Below the pieces are notes generated by a model. That model saw nothing but the letters and a program-made list of their open reading frames with translations, ran no database searches and was not told where the DNA came from. Source: Desulfocapsa sp. (GTDB lineage Bacteria; Desulfobacterota; Desulfobulbia; Desulfobulbales; Desulfocapsaceae). From it: 64,000 bases of DNA. Shown in pieces: positions 1 to 7,867 of the stretch. Position 1 is the first letter of the stretch; every line of letters begins with the position of its first letter. A program made the translations under genes and the position numbers. The DNA is taken from NCBI GenBank assembly GCA_013792135.1, contig VMSP01000155.1, forward strand, positions 1 to 64,000. The letters run 5' to 3'.

Positions 1-2
1 AG

Positions 3-95
3 GGGTCCCATCAACCGTGGAGTCAATATCAGAAGTACCAGCAGAGGCTAAACCGGGGCAGCGCCGACCAGCTGTGTTTGAAATTGAATGTGTAG
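3..95 (+). CDS. C-terminal tail of an unidentified ORF entering from upstream
   Basis: Frame 3 is open from the window edge to a TAG at 93-95 and gives about 30 residues ending in DQLCLKLNV. The tail is basic and polar. It would suit a transposase C-terminus, but no domain is visible and this is a guess. A short direct repeat AGGGGTCC occurs at about 1-8 and again near 125-133, which is compatible with the edge of a mobile element but too short to prove it. Confidence 0.3.
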   Translation, partial: GSHQPWSQYQKYQQRLNRGSADQLCLKLNV

Positions 96-243
96 CTTAA
101 ACTCAGTGCATAATTGTCTTGACTCAGGGGTCCACTTTATAGATACATAACGTTACACAAGGAAGATAAATGGTTTTATCGATCTGGGTGCGTTGTTTTT
201 ACACGCAACTCTAACACTTGTTCAACTGGGAGAGGATTCTGAT

Positions 244-684
244 ATGGCAGAAATAATAAAGGCTAAGGTGTTGCTGGTTGATGACGAAGAGGCGTTCTTG
301 ACGACGCTGGCTGAACGATTGGAAATGCGTGGCATGCAGGTCACCACTGTGACAAAAGGAGAGGATGCGGTAGTGACAGTCGATAACCAGGCTTTTGATC
401 TTGTAGTTCTCGACTTGTCTATGCCCGGCATAGACGGCTTGGAAACCCTGAAACGGATAAAAGCCAAACAGCCGGATGCTGAAATTATCATGCTCACAGG
501 GGAGGGGTCGATCAGGACCGGTATCGAGGCGATGAAGCTGGGGGCCGAGGACTTTTTACAGAAACCGGTCAACTTCACCGAGCTAGTGGTTAAAATCAGT
601 GAAGCCAAGGATAAACGGATGCACATCTTACAGTCAAAAAGTGTCAAAGAAATCGAAAATATTCTGAATACTAAAGCCTGGTAG
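244..684 (+). CDS. Single-domain response regulator (CheY-like receiver)
   Basis: Receiver domain of about 146 residues with no output domain. The acidic pair is in LLVDDEE, the phospho-acceptor Asp is in VVLDLSMPG, the switch Thr is in MLTGEGS and the conserved Lys is in LQKPV. The ORF track starts at a TTG (193), but the ATG at 244 is preceded by GGGAGAGG at good spacing and begins right before the receiver fold, so I use it. A helical tail of about 25 residues follows the receiver. The gene lies upstream of a CBS-domain protein and a DASS anion transporter on the same strand, which suggests one unit in which the regulator and CBS protein sense or modulate anion uptake. No cognate kinase is in the window beside it. 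Confidence 0.88.
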   Translation: MAEIIKAKVLLVDDEEAFLTTLAERLEMRGMQVTTVTKGEDAVVTVDNQAFDLVVLDLSMPGIDGLETLKRIKAKQPDAEIIMLTGEGSIRTGIEAMKLGAEDFLQKPVNFTELVVKISEAKDKRMHILQSKSVKEIENILNTKAW

Positions 685-771
685 AAACAAGAGCTTCATG
701 GACGCTTGCAAAGCTTGTGAAGTTTTATGATATAAAACCCAAGCGATTAATTTATTAGAAGGAGAAAACCA

Positions 772-1314
772 GTGAGTACTGAAAAGCAGATTATACGAGA
801 CATCATGATTCCTCTGGCCGGGTTTCCCTGTCTAAAAGAGAACAGCACGGTCCTGGAGGCGATTCAACAAATGCGATCGTTTTGTCCGGTCAGTAGTTCC
901 GAACCCTGTGGTTTCAATGAACTGATGGTAGTAAATGATAAGGGCGAGTTGGTCGGTCGGGTCACCCAGCAGGGCATTTTACGAGTACTCTTTTCGACCC
1001 TGCTTGATCCTGTCGGCATTAAATCTTTTGAGGGGAGGACACAGGAATATAGTGATCTGTCAACTCTGCTCAACGGAGTCCTTATGAGAGAAGGTGTCAA
1101 CCACCTCAATGCCGGGGTCACTAAAGTTATAGAAAAAGAGATCAGGGTTCTGCCGACTACAACCGATCTTATCCAGGCCATGTCGATCATGGTCCTCTGT
1201 GGGGAAACTGTTCTCCCGGTTGTAGAACAGGGGCTGCTCTGCGGAGTTGTCAAGTTGGCCGACATCTTCGGTGCCATTGGCGACACACTCATAGAAATAA
1301 ACAATAAACCATAA
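772..1314 (+). CDS. CBS-domain pair protein
   Basis: 180 residues starting at a GTG with AGGAG eight bases upstream. Two CBS motifs are visible: one around residues 10-75 (ELMVVNDKGELVGRVTQQGI) and one around 115-175 (TVLPVVEQGLLCGVVKLADI). CBS pairs bind adenine nucleotides and usually regulate a partner enzyme or channel. The first domain opens with IRDIMIP, a typical beginning for stand-alone CBS proteins. It sits between a receiver protein and an anion transporter with short gaps, so a regulatory role for the transporter is a reasonable inference, not shown. Confidence 0.85.
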   Translation: MSTEKQIIRDIMIPLAGFPCLKENSTVLEAIQQMRSFCPVSSSEPCGFNELMVVNDKGELVGRVTQQGILRVLFSTLLDPVGIKSFEGRTQEYSDLSTLLNGVLMREGVNHLNAGVTKVIEKEIRVLPTTTDLIQAMSIMVLCGETVLPVVEQGLLCGVVKLADIFGAIGDTLIEINNKP

Positions 1315-1344
1315 ACCATAAATAGTTAAGGAAGGGCAGATACT

Positions 1345-2826
1345 ATGTCATCAACATATATCGAAACAGCTAAGGTCAAAGCCCCGTTTGATTGGAAAAG
1401 GGTATTCTTCTTCATTCTCGGGATTTCTTTGTTTAGTATCATCTATTATGCCCCACCCTGGCCGGACGCCATTGACCCGATGGGCAAACACTTCACCCTG
1501 TCCCTACAGGGCAAAGGAGCCCTGGCGCTCTTTTCTCTTGCTGCCACTTGGTGGATTTTCGAGGTCCTGCCAATTGGTGTTACCGGCATTACCATTGGTG
1601 TGATTCAGGCCATGTTTCTCATCCGTAAGCCGGAAGTTGCCTTCAAAGATTTCATGGACCCCTCGGTTCTCTTTATCTTCGGCTCTATTGTCATCGGTCT
1701 GGTCTTCACCAAGAGTGGATTGACCAAGAGGATGGCGTACAAGATGTTATCTATTGTTGGAGAGCGGACCAGCATGATCTATCTCGGTTGTTTTGTTATG
1801 ACCGTCGCTCTGACCCACTTGATGGCTCATACTGCGGTGGCGGCCACCATGTTCCCGCTTTTGATGGCGATTAACGCCCTCTACTCCGAGGACGACAAAC
1901 CGACCAAGTTTGGTAAAGGTCTTTTTATCGGTATGGCCTATGTTGCTGGTGCTGGGAGTATCATCACCCTGCTGGGTTCTGCCCGCGCTGCTGTGGGTAT
2001 TGCTTTTTTCAAAGAAATGACCGGGGTCGAAATCAGTTTTTTTCAACTGACCTATTATTTGTTCCCGTTAGGCTGGATAATGGTTGCCCTGATCTGGGCC
2101 ATGATGATGATTTTCCTCAAGCCCGAAAAGGCTGTTATCCCAGGACTAAAGGAACGCGCCAAACGGATGTATAAAGAACTGGGTGGTTGGAAGAGGGACG
2201 AGATAATGACCCTGGTAATCGTTCTCTCCGTCATTGTTATCATAGCCGCAAAAAACTGGGTCCCGGCCTTAAAGACCATTGACAAGACGTCCATCCTTCT
2301 GACTTCCACAATATTGTTCTTTGTCTTTAATATCCTGAAGGTCGAAGACCTTGAGGATATTCCCTGGAATATCATCCTGCTCTTCGGTGGGGCGATGTCT
2401 ATCGGTTTCTGTCTGTGGCAGACTCATGCCGCAGAGTGGCTGGCGGTCAACTGGCTGGCACTCTTCAAAGAGGCTCCGGCAATTCTGTTTATTTTGAGCA
2501 TCGCCTTCTTCGTCATGATTATGACCAACTTTATCATGAACGTGGCGGCCATCGCTATCTCTCTGCCGGTTGCCCTGGTTGTCGCTCCATACCTCGGTGT
2601 GGCTGGTGAAGTTATCTTCTTCTCGGCTCTGGCGACTGCCGGTATGCCTTTCTTCCTGTTGATTGGGGCAGCGCCGAACGCAATCGCCTACAACTCCAAG
2701 CAGTTTACCGCCGGCGAGTTCTTCCGCTACGGTATTTTGGCGAGTATGGTGCTGATGTTTGTTATCTGGCTGATGGTATCGTTCATCTGGCCAATCATGG
2801 GTATGCCGATTTTACTGGCAAAGTAA
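1345..2826 (+). CDS. DASS/SLC13-family anion transporter
   Basis: 493 residues with roughly 11-12 hydrophobic segments, the length and layout of divalent anion:sodium symporters (SLC13/DASS), which take up sulfate, phosphate or C4-dicarboxylates across the inner membrane. The two re-entrant signature regions can be seen as MAHTAVAATMFPLL (about residue 160) and TNFIMNVAAIAISLP (about 393). The canonical Ser-Asn-Thr signatures are altered to A-H-T and I-M-N, so the substrate cannot be assigned. In a sulfate reducer, sulfate is attractive but unproven. AAGGAAGGGCAG precedes the ATG. It is the last gene of the unit with the receiver and CBS proteins and is followed by a long inverted repeat. Confidence 0.85.
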   Translation: MSSTYIETAKVKAPFDWKRVFFFILGISLFSIIYYAPPWPDAIDPMGKHFTLSLQGKGALALFSLAATWWIFEVLPIGVTGITIGVIQAMFLIRKPEVAFKDFMDPSVLFIFGSIVIGLVFTKSGLTKRMAYKMLSIVGERTSMIYLGCFVMTVALTHLMAHTAVAATMFPLLMAINALYSEDDKPTKFGKGLFIGMAYVAGAGSIITLLGSARAAVGIAFFKEMTGVEISFFQLTYYLFPLGWIMVALIWAMMMIFLKPEKAVIPGLKERAKRMYKELGGWKRDEIMTLVIVLSVIVIIAAKNWVPALKTIDKTSILLTSTILFFVFNILKVEDLEDIPWNIILLFGGAMSIGFCLWQTHAAEWLAVNWLALFKEAPAILFILSIAFFVMIMTNFIMNVAAIAISLPVALVVAPYLGVAGEVIFFSALATAGMPFFLLIGAAPNAIAYNSKQFTAGEFFRYGILASMVLMFVIWLMVSFIWPIMGMPILLAK

Positions 2827-2833
2827 TTCTCTA

Positions 2834-2888
2834 CAGCAGAACATCAGCGGTATCCAGGACTGTTTCGAGGGCCGTTGATGTTCTGCTG
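2834..2888 (+). terminator. Long inverted repeat after the DASS gene, probable terminator or 3' stabiliser
   Basis: CAGCAGAACATCAGCGG pairs with CCGTTGATGTTCTGCTG (17 bp with one G-T pair) around a 21-nt loop, 7 bases after the transporter stop. No U-run follows, so it may be a Rho-assisted end or an mRNA-stabilising hairpin. Confidence 0.5.
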
Positions 2889-3004
2889 ATAAACAATAAT
2901 CGTCAATCAACGATCACGTCTGATCGATATGAATGTATCGCACAATTTTTCCTTTCTTTTTTTTCGTACAATATCTGACAAAAAATACACTTACAGAGTA
3001 ACTT

Positions 3005-3018
3005 TTGATCGAGATCAA
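3005..3018 (+). promoter_or_regulatory. FNR/CRP-type palindrome TTGATCGAGATCAA
   Basis: Exact match to the TTGAT-N4-ATCAA consensus of FNR-type regulators. It lies 14 bases before a small ATG-started frame (3033), after AT-rich DNA. The gene it once controlled seems decayed. Confidence 0.5.
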
Positions 3019-3032
3019 GGGAAATTCGCCCA

Positions 3033-3350
3033 ATGACTGACCAGCAAAAGTTCAAAGATGTAGTTTGCTCCTGGGTCGATGAATCCGGGCAAACTCATTA
3101 CAGCAACCATAAGTGTTCCGACAGATGTATCAGTGCCTTCTGCTAAATATTCCCCAACTCCTGTTAAAACGTCGGTAAAAGAAAACACAACGGCTCAATA
3201 TCAACTATATCCTCCAAAGCCGATAAACTTAACAACTGCGAATAGCGGTTTGAGTGGGATCGGATCTATTTTGTTCTTGCTGGCAATAATGATTATTTTA
3301 AAACTGTTGCTGGGCCGCTCAAGATGGAAGCAACAGCTAAACGAGAAAAA
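3033..3350 (+). pseudogene. Frameshifted small protein, DUF4124-like start plus membrane segment
   Basis: An ATG at 3033 opens a 37-residue frame containing CSWVDESGQTHYSN. This resembles the W-V-D-E-x-G-x-x-H-Y-S core of DUF4124-type periplasmic proteins. It stops at 3144. The overlapping frame from 3079 continues as a Pro/Thr-rich stretch and a clear hydrophobic segment (GIGSILFLLAIMIILKLLLG). The simplest reading is one ancestral membrane or secreted protein split by a frameshift, after which an integrase remnant begins. The 129-aa ORF in the track joins both remnants and is probably not a real protein. Assignment to DUF4124 is by eye only. Confidence 0.4.
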
Positions 3351-3359
3351 GTCTGGCCG

Positions 3360-3675
3360 TAGTGCTACATTGGAATTGCCGAACCGGGACAGGAATGGCT
3401 TTTCCCCTCACCTGCATCCCCGACAGGTCTCACCGTGTCAATCGAAAAACCTTTCCGCCGGGCTGTAAATGCCGGCCGGACTCGACGAAAAAGAAATTGT
3501 CCGTCATACCTTACGCCATACCGCCATCACCCATCTTGTACAGGCTGGCGTTGACTTACCCACCGTACAAAGAATATCAGGCCACAAGTCATTTGATATG
3601 GTCGTGCAGTCACCAGAATGGCAAGCATATCAACTCCGCGATAAACTGGAAAAGCGATATCAAATCGAACAGTGA
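3360..3675 (+). pseudogene. Tyrosine recombinase (integrase) C-terminal remnant, multiply frameshifted
   Basis: Three overlapping frames together rebuild the catalytic end of a phage-type integrase: AEPGQEWLFPSP and SIEKPFRRAV (frame of 3366), then HTLRHTAITHLVQAGVDLP and VQRISGHKSFDMVV (frame of 3469), then SHQNGKHINSAI in another frame, and finally LEKRYQIEQ. The R-H-x-x-R box (HTLRHT) and the GHK box survive, but the R-Y-S-H catalytic tyrosine is lost at the frameshift near 3600-3612, so it cannot be active. It ends 81 bases from the 3' end of tRNA-Arg(CCU), the standard arrangement of an island integrated in a tRNA gene. Confidence 0.85.
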
Positions 3676-3719
3676 TTTTTCTGGCAGGATTACACAGGAA
3701 TTACACAGAAGCAAGAAAA

Positions 3720-3747
3720 GGGGTTACAGGCAAAAGCCTATAACCCC
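3720..3747 (+). terminator. Bidirectional intrinsic terminator between integrase remnant and tRNA-Arg
   Basis: GGGGTTACAGGC and GCCTATAACCCC form an 11-bp stem with one mismatch and a 4-nt loop. The + side is followed by TTATTTTATT and the - side by TTTTCTTG, so it can stop both the integrase transcript and the tRNA transcript. Confidence 0.75.
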
Positions 3748-3756
3748 TTATTTTAT

Positions 3757-3832
3757 TGGTGCCCGCGGTTGGAATCGAACCAACGACTCCAGGATTAGGA
3801 ATCCTGTGCTCTATCCCCTGAGCTACGCGGGC
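3757..3832 (-). tRNA. tRNA-Arg (CCU)
   Basis: Reading the - strand gives a full 76-nt cloverleaf with encoded CCA: acceptor GCCCGCG/CGCGGGC, D-arm GCUCAGGGGAUAGAGC, anticodon arm CAGGA-UUCCUAA-UCCUG with anticodon CCU, and a T-arm containing GGUUCGAAUCC. All stems pair. Its 3' end faces an integrase remnant, marking it as a former integration site. Confidence 0.97.
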
Positions 3833-3936
3833 AAGATGGACTTTTTAAACAGCTGGCATAATACCTGAGTTTATTGAAAACGCAATATCTTTTCAGAATC
3901 AAAATCCCAGACGACAACATCCTTTTCAACAACGAT

Positions 3937-5202
3937 CTACACAGACTCACCGTCAGGAACTTCATTTTCCGGATAGGCATCATAATGGGTTTGAGAGTTG
4001 ATAATGCAATTGCGTCCCACTACCACCCCCCGTGGCAGCACTGCCTCTTTGCCGATCAGGGTAATCCCGGTATAGAGATGAGTAGGTTTCTTTCGATTAG
4101 GGATATGGCGATTACTCCCCGCACCGATCACAGCACCTGATCCCACATGAACCCGTTTATCAAGAATGGCAAGATCAACGGAGGCGCCAGCATCCACCAC
4201 ACAATCGGCAAAAAGGATGGAATCTTTAACCACTGCGCCTTGTTCAACCACCACCCCCGGGGCCAGCACTGAATTGATCACCGTTCCCTTAATAATACAA
4301 CCAGCAGAGATCATGGAGCCTTTGACAACAGCCTCGGCCCCGTAACGGGCCGGTGCCCGGTCAGCCCGCCGCTCTTCCGCCTCCACATTGCTTCGTATCC
4401 CCCATTTTTCAGGAGTGATTCCACTCCCCGGCCTGAGGAGATCCATGTTGGCCTCCCAATAGGCCTGAATTGTCCCCACATCCCGCCAATAGCCATAAAA
4501 GGGATAAGCGAAGACATTATCATTCTTGATGGCCCTAGGTAGGATATGCATGCCGAAATCAACCTCGTCGCGATTTCTTGCCAGGGTATCGAGTAGATAG
4601 CGCCGATTAAAGACATAAATTCCCATGGAGGCCAGATTGGTCCGGGGATTTTTCGGTTTTTCTTCCCATTCAATAATCCGATTCTTGGCATCGATGATCC
4701 CGGCGCCAAACTGGTGAATCTCACTCTTGGGAACCACCATCATGGCCACGGTCACATCTGCCTTTTTATAACGATGATACTCAAGCATGGCATGAAAATC
4801 CATGTGGTAGATATGATCACCTGAAAGCAGCACCACCTCATCAACGGGATTTACCTCCAGAAAATCAATATTCTGCCGCACCGCATCCGCAGTTCCCTTA
4901 TACCAGTCAGAATCTTTAAAACCGGTGTGAGGCGGAAGAATCTTCACCCCGCGACTCCGACCGGTAAAGTCCCAGGCCTCACCCGTACCAATATGCTCCA
5001 TCAGAGAAAGGGGCTTATATTGAGTCAGGACCCCGACCTTCGTCAGCCCTGAATTCATGACATTGCTGAGACTGAAATCGATAATCCGGTACAGCCCTCC
5101 AAAGGGAACTGCCGGTTTGGCCCGGTGCTGAACCAGGATGTTTAATCGACTACCAACCCCACCAGCCAGCAACAGAACCAGGGCATCATGTTTCCGATTC
5201 AT
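3937..5202 (-). CDS. glgC: Glucose-1-phosphate adenylyltransferase (ADP-glucose pyrophosphorylase)
   Basis: 421 residues, usual family length. It makes ADP-glucose from ATP and glucose-1-phosphate for glycogen synthesis. The nucleotide loop LLLAGGVGSRL is intact, followed by RAKPAVPFGG. The catalytic Asp is in SGDHIYHMDF and the substrate Lys in EWEEKPKNP. The C-terminal third (about 290-400) is a left-handed beta-helix region with hexapeptide-like repeats (GCIIKGTVINSVLAPGVVVE). Its ATG overlaps the stop of the upstream paralogue by 4 bases (ATGA), so the two are translationally coupled and likely form a hetero-oligomer. No glycogen synthase or branching enzyme lies in the window. Confidence 0.95.
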   Translation of the reverse strand: MNRKHDALVLLLAGGVGSRLNILVQHRAKPAVPFGGLYRIIDFSLSNVMNSGLTKVGVLTQYKPLSLMEHIGTGEAWDFTGRSRGVKILPPHTGFKDSDWYKGTADAVRQNIDFLEVNPVDEVVLLSGDHIYHMDFHAMLEYHRYKKADVTVAMMVVPKSEIHQFGAGIIDAKNRIIEWEEKPKNPRTNLASMGIYVFNRRYLLDTLARNRDEVDFGMHILPRAIKNDNVFAYPFYGYWRDVGTIQAYWEANMDLLRPGSGITPEKWGIRSNVEAEERRADRAPARYGAEAVVKGSMISAGCIIKGTVINSVLAPGVVVEQGAVVKDSILFADCVVDAGASVDLAILDKRVHVGSGAVIGAGSNRHIPNRKKPTHLYTGITLIGKEAVLPRGVVVGRNCIINSQTHYDAYPENEVPDGESV

Positions 5203-6506
5203 CGCATCACCTCACCAGGTGCCACACATTTTTTCCATTGCTCAGCGGGCAGTTGGGGATCAATGGTAGCGCCTTCTCCAATGACGGTGCACGCTGGGAT
5301 CTGATTATTCCAACCAATCACCGTCACCGCTCCCGCCATCCCTGGCTCACGCGGATTTAGGCCGTCCCTGGCCGTTACCGCGCCAAAATCCTTCCCAAGG
5401 CTTGGGCCAACACGCACACCCTCACCAAAGACGCTGTTCACATCGGCAACCACCTTGTTCAGACTACAATTCTCCCCAATCTCATTATTAAAAAAGAGGA
5501 CAGAACCTTCCACCACCGTTCCTTTTCCCACATGCACCCCAGGAAACAGAATGGAATTCCGCACCTCTCCCTCGACCACACAGCCATTATAAATCATACT
5601 ATTCTGGACAGTGGCCTTTTCCCCGATCAGGGTGGGCTGAACATCACAGATACCCCGGTGGGCAAGATTGGTTCGTACCCCCCATTTTTCCATATCAATC
5701 TTTGGGTTCTCACCCAAAAGGTCCATATTAGACTGCCAGTATTCTTCAACTGTTCGGGTATAGCCCCAATATCCCTGATGTTTATACCCATAAATCCGAC
5801 AATTCTGCTCCATGAGCATGGGAATAATATCCCGGCCGAATTCATAGGAATTCTTACCATGGTTTTCTTCAAGCGCACGACAGAGCACCTCAGGTCGAAA
5901 GCACAAGACTGTGAGAGAAGCCCAACGGGACTGAGGTTCTGCAGGTTTTTCCCAGTAGGAAAGTACCCTCCCCCCCCGCTCCCCATCTTCATCATCGAGT
6001 GCCGCCACTCCAAAACGATGGGCCTTCTCCAGAGGCACCTGAATACAACCGATGGTAAGATCAGCCTTCTTTTCATAGTGATAGGCGATCATCTTCCGAT
6101 AATCCATATTATAGATATGATCTCCTGAAAGGATCAGTATCTCTTCCGGACGATGATAGCGAATAAAATCAAGGTTCTTGTACACAGCATCAGCAGATCC
6201 CAGATACCAATCCGCGCTATCCATATTATCCTTAAAAGGAGGAAGAATTGAGATACCACGAAAACGGCCGATCATATCCCATGCCGCTCCGGTGCCTATA
6301 TGATTAATCAGAGAAAAACTCCGATATTGGCTGAGAATGGCAATCCGTTCTATACTGGAGTTCATCAGATTGCTCAGGGCAAAGTCGATAACCCGACAGA
6401 ATCCCCCAAAGGGCACGGCTGATTTCGGACGATAACAGGTAAGGACGTCCAATTCATCAACCCGGCTGCCTGCCAAAATCATCGCAAGAGTGGAAGGTGT
6501 ATTCAT
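5199..6506 (-). CDS. GlgC-family paralogue lacking the nucleotide-loop signature (possible regulatory subunit)
   Basis: 435 residues, clearly homologous to GlgC over its whole length: PKSAVPFGGFCRVIDFALSN, then SGDHIYNMDY with the metal-binding Asp, SYWEKPAEPQ with the sugar-phosphate Lys, and a C-terminal beta-helix. The G-G-x-G-x-R-L loop that binds ATP is replaced by LAGSRVDEL, and RAKPA becomes RPKSA. In plants and in Firmicutes GlgD, subunits with altered active sites serve as regulatory partners of GlgC, so a regulatory role is likely here. An altered nucleotide or sugar preference is the alternative. It is first in the pair and overlaps glgC by 4 bases. Confidence 0.88.
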   Translation of the reverse strand: MNTPSTLAMILAGSRVDELDVLTCYRPKSAVPFGGFCRVIDFALSNLMNSSIERIAILSQYRSFSLINHIGTGAAWDMIGRFRGISILPPFKDNMDSADWYLGSADAVYKNLDFIRYHRPEEILILSGDHIYNMDYRKMIAYHYEKKADLTIGCIQVPLEKAHRFGVAALDDEDGERGGRVLSYWEKPAEPQSRWASLTVLCFRPEVLCRALEENHGKNSYEFGRDIIPMLMEQNCRIYGYKHQGYWGYTRTVEEYWQSNMDLLGENPKIDMEKWGVRTNLAHRGICDVQPTLIGEKATVQNSMIYNGCVVEGEVRNSILFPGVHVGKGTVVEGSVLFFNNEIGENCSLNKVVADVNSVFGEGVRVGPSLGKDFGAVTARDGLNPREPGMAGAVTVIGWNNQIPACTVIGEGATIDPQLPAEQWKKCVAPGEVMR

Positions 6507-6576
6507 TCTTCACCTGCTAAAAGAAAAGGAACATTTTTCTCTTAAACACCAACTACTTCGCCACCTGCTTCGCCAT

Positions 6577-7599
6577 TTACTTCATATGACGGGTAGTAAG
6601 CCGTTTGAGAGTAAGAGAGGTAAATTCATGATATTCCGGCGCAAGATTCTTCAAGGGGACCTCTGCCCGGGCAGCCTCTTTATGCCCGCCTGCTGACCCC
6701 ATAGCACCAAAGATGCGAGTGGCAAGCTTTCCCGCATTTTTTCGATAGCCGTCACAACGAAAGATCACAATCAAGCGCTCACCGTGGATACCCGAGACAA
6801 AGACCCAATCCACTTCATCAACATGATTAAGAAAATCAGCAATCATCACCAGAACATCAGGACTACGAACCTTGCCGACATGGGAATACAAACGCCGTTT
6901 TGAATATTTAAGCTCTGCCAGTGCGGCAAAAAAATATTTGAGTTCAGAACGTCGGAGATCTGTAAGCTCAATTTTTCTAACCAGATCTCTATTGGCAAGG
7001 GTAAAGAGATAACGAAACGAGATCCCGTCAGAGAGACGAGATTGTTTCTCAAAATTACGGGTATCCACCTTAATCCCGTAAAAAAGAGCTGTGGCCGTGG
7101 CCACGGTAGGCTTAATGCCGGCTGCGCGCAAATACTCCACAAGCATGGAGGAGGCAGCGCCATAATCTGGACGGATATCAATAAAACCAGCCTGACACTC
7201 TCCAGAAAGTGGGTGATGATCAATCACAGCATCAAATTTAATCTTCTCAAAACAAGGGAGATGTGCTGGCTGTGAGTCAACCAGCACTTTTTTGCTGAAG
7301 GCATCGAGCTTTATAGTATTCCACCGCTCCAGAGGGATCTTTAAACGTTGCACCATGGCGATATTATTCAATCGTCGGATCTCGTTTGGATGAGCGATAA
7401 CGACATTTTTCACCCGATAGCGGAGCAACTGTTTAATTGCCATGGCACAGGCCAGGGCATCGGGGTCTGCGTTAATACAAACAAGGACCTCATCCTCTTT
7501 TTCAAAAATATTCCAGAATCCCTGCAAACGTTCTTTGACTGTTCTAGGAGAAACACTCATAGTACAGGAAGATGCGCCGTTTTTTTGTTTTATCGTCAT
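6577..7599 (-). CDS. DHH/DHHA1-family phosphoesterase (NrnA-like)
   Basis: 340 residues. DHH-domain motifs are visible: NADPDALACAMA (about residues 43-54), a second acidic motif VLVDSQPA, DHHP (about 127-130) and a later Asp in GIKVDTRN. The DHHA1 glycine-rich motif GSAGGHKEAARAEVP lies near the C-terminus. Such proteins hydrolyse oligoribonucleotides, cyclic dinucleotide products or pAp using Mn2+. The first DHH motif reads DPDALA instead of the common DxDALG/S. The start is uncertain: neither the ATG at 7599 nor the internal ATG at 7560 has a strong ribosome site. It lies 70 bases upstream of the GlgC-like gene on the same strand and may be cotranscribed. Confidence 0.85.
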   Translation of the reverse strand: MTIKQKNGASSCTMSVSPRTVKERLQGFWNIFEKEDEVLVCINADPDALACAMAIKQLLRYRVKNVVIAHPNEIRRLNNIAMVQRLKIPLERWNTIKLDAFSKKVLVDSQPAHLPCFEKIKFDAVIDHHPLSGECQAGFIDIRPDYGAASSMLVEYLRAAGIKPTVATATALFYGIKVDTRNFEKQSRLSDGISFRYLFTLANRDLVRKIELTDLRRSELKYFFAALAELKYSKRRLYSHVGKVRSPDVLVMIADFLNHVDEVDWVFVSGIHGERLIVIFRCDGYRKNAGKLATRIFGAMGSAGGHKEAARAEVPLKNLAPEYHEFTSLTLKRLTTRHMK

Positions 7600-7867
7600 T
7601 TAAATATATCCAGTCCAGAAAGACTGCTGTCTCCATACAGGTTACCAAAATAAATCAACTTATCCGTTATCATTCCAAAGATATCTTGGAAAACAAGGAT
7701 CTTCGTTGAGGGAGGACAGCTTAGCCATCCGACAGCTTCAATACATACGAAAAATTTTATTGCACCTACTCAGCCATGTACCGAACACCAACGAATCCAT
7801 CTATAACTATAGCATATCGCCAAACAGGAAAGCAAGTCTGGTGCACACTGATTCACACTCTCTGTCG

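Noticed and set aside
3362-3868. 168-aa + strand ORF reaching across the tRNA
   Set aside because: Contains one integrase fragment (SHQNGKHINSAI) but runs antisense through tRNA-Arg; it is a by-product of frameshifts.
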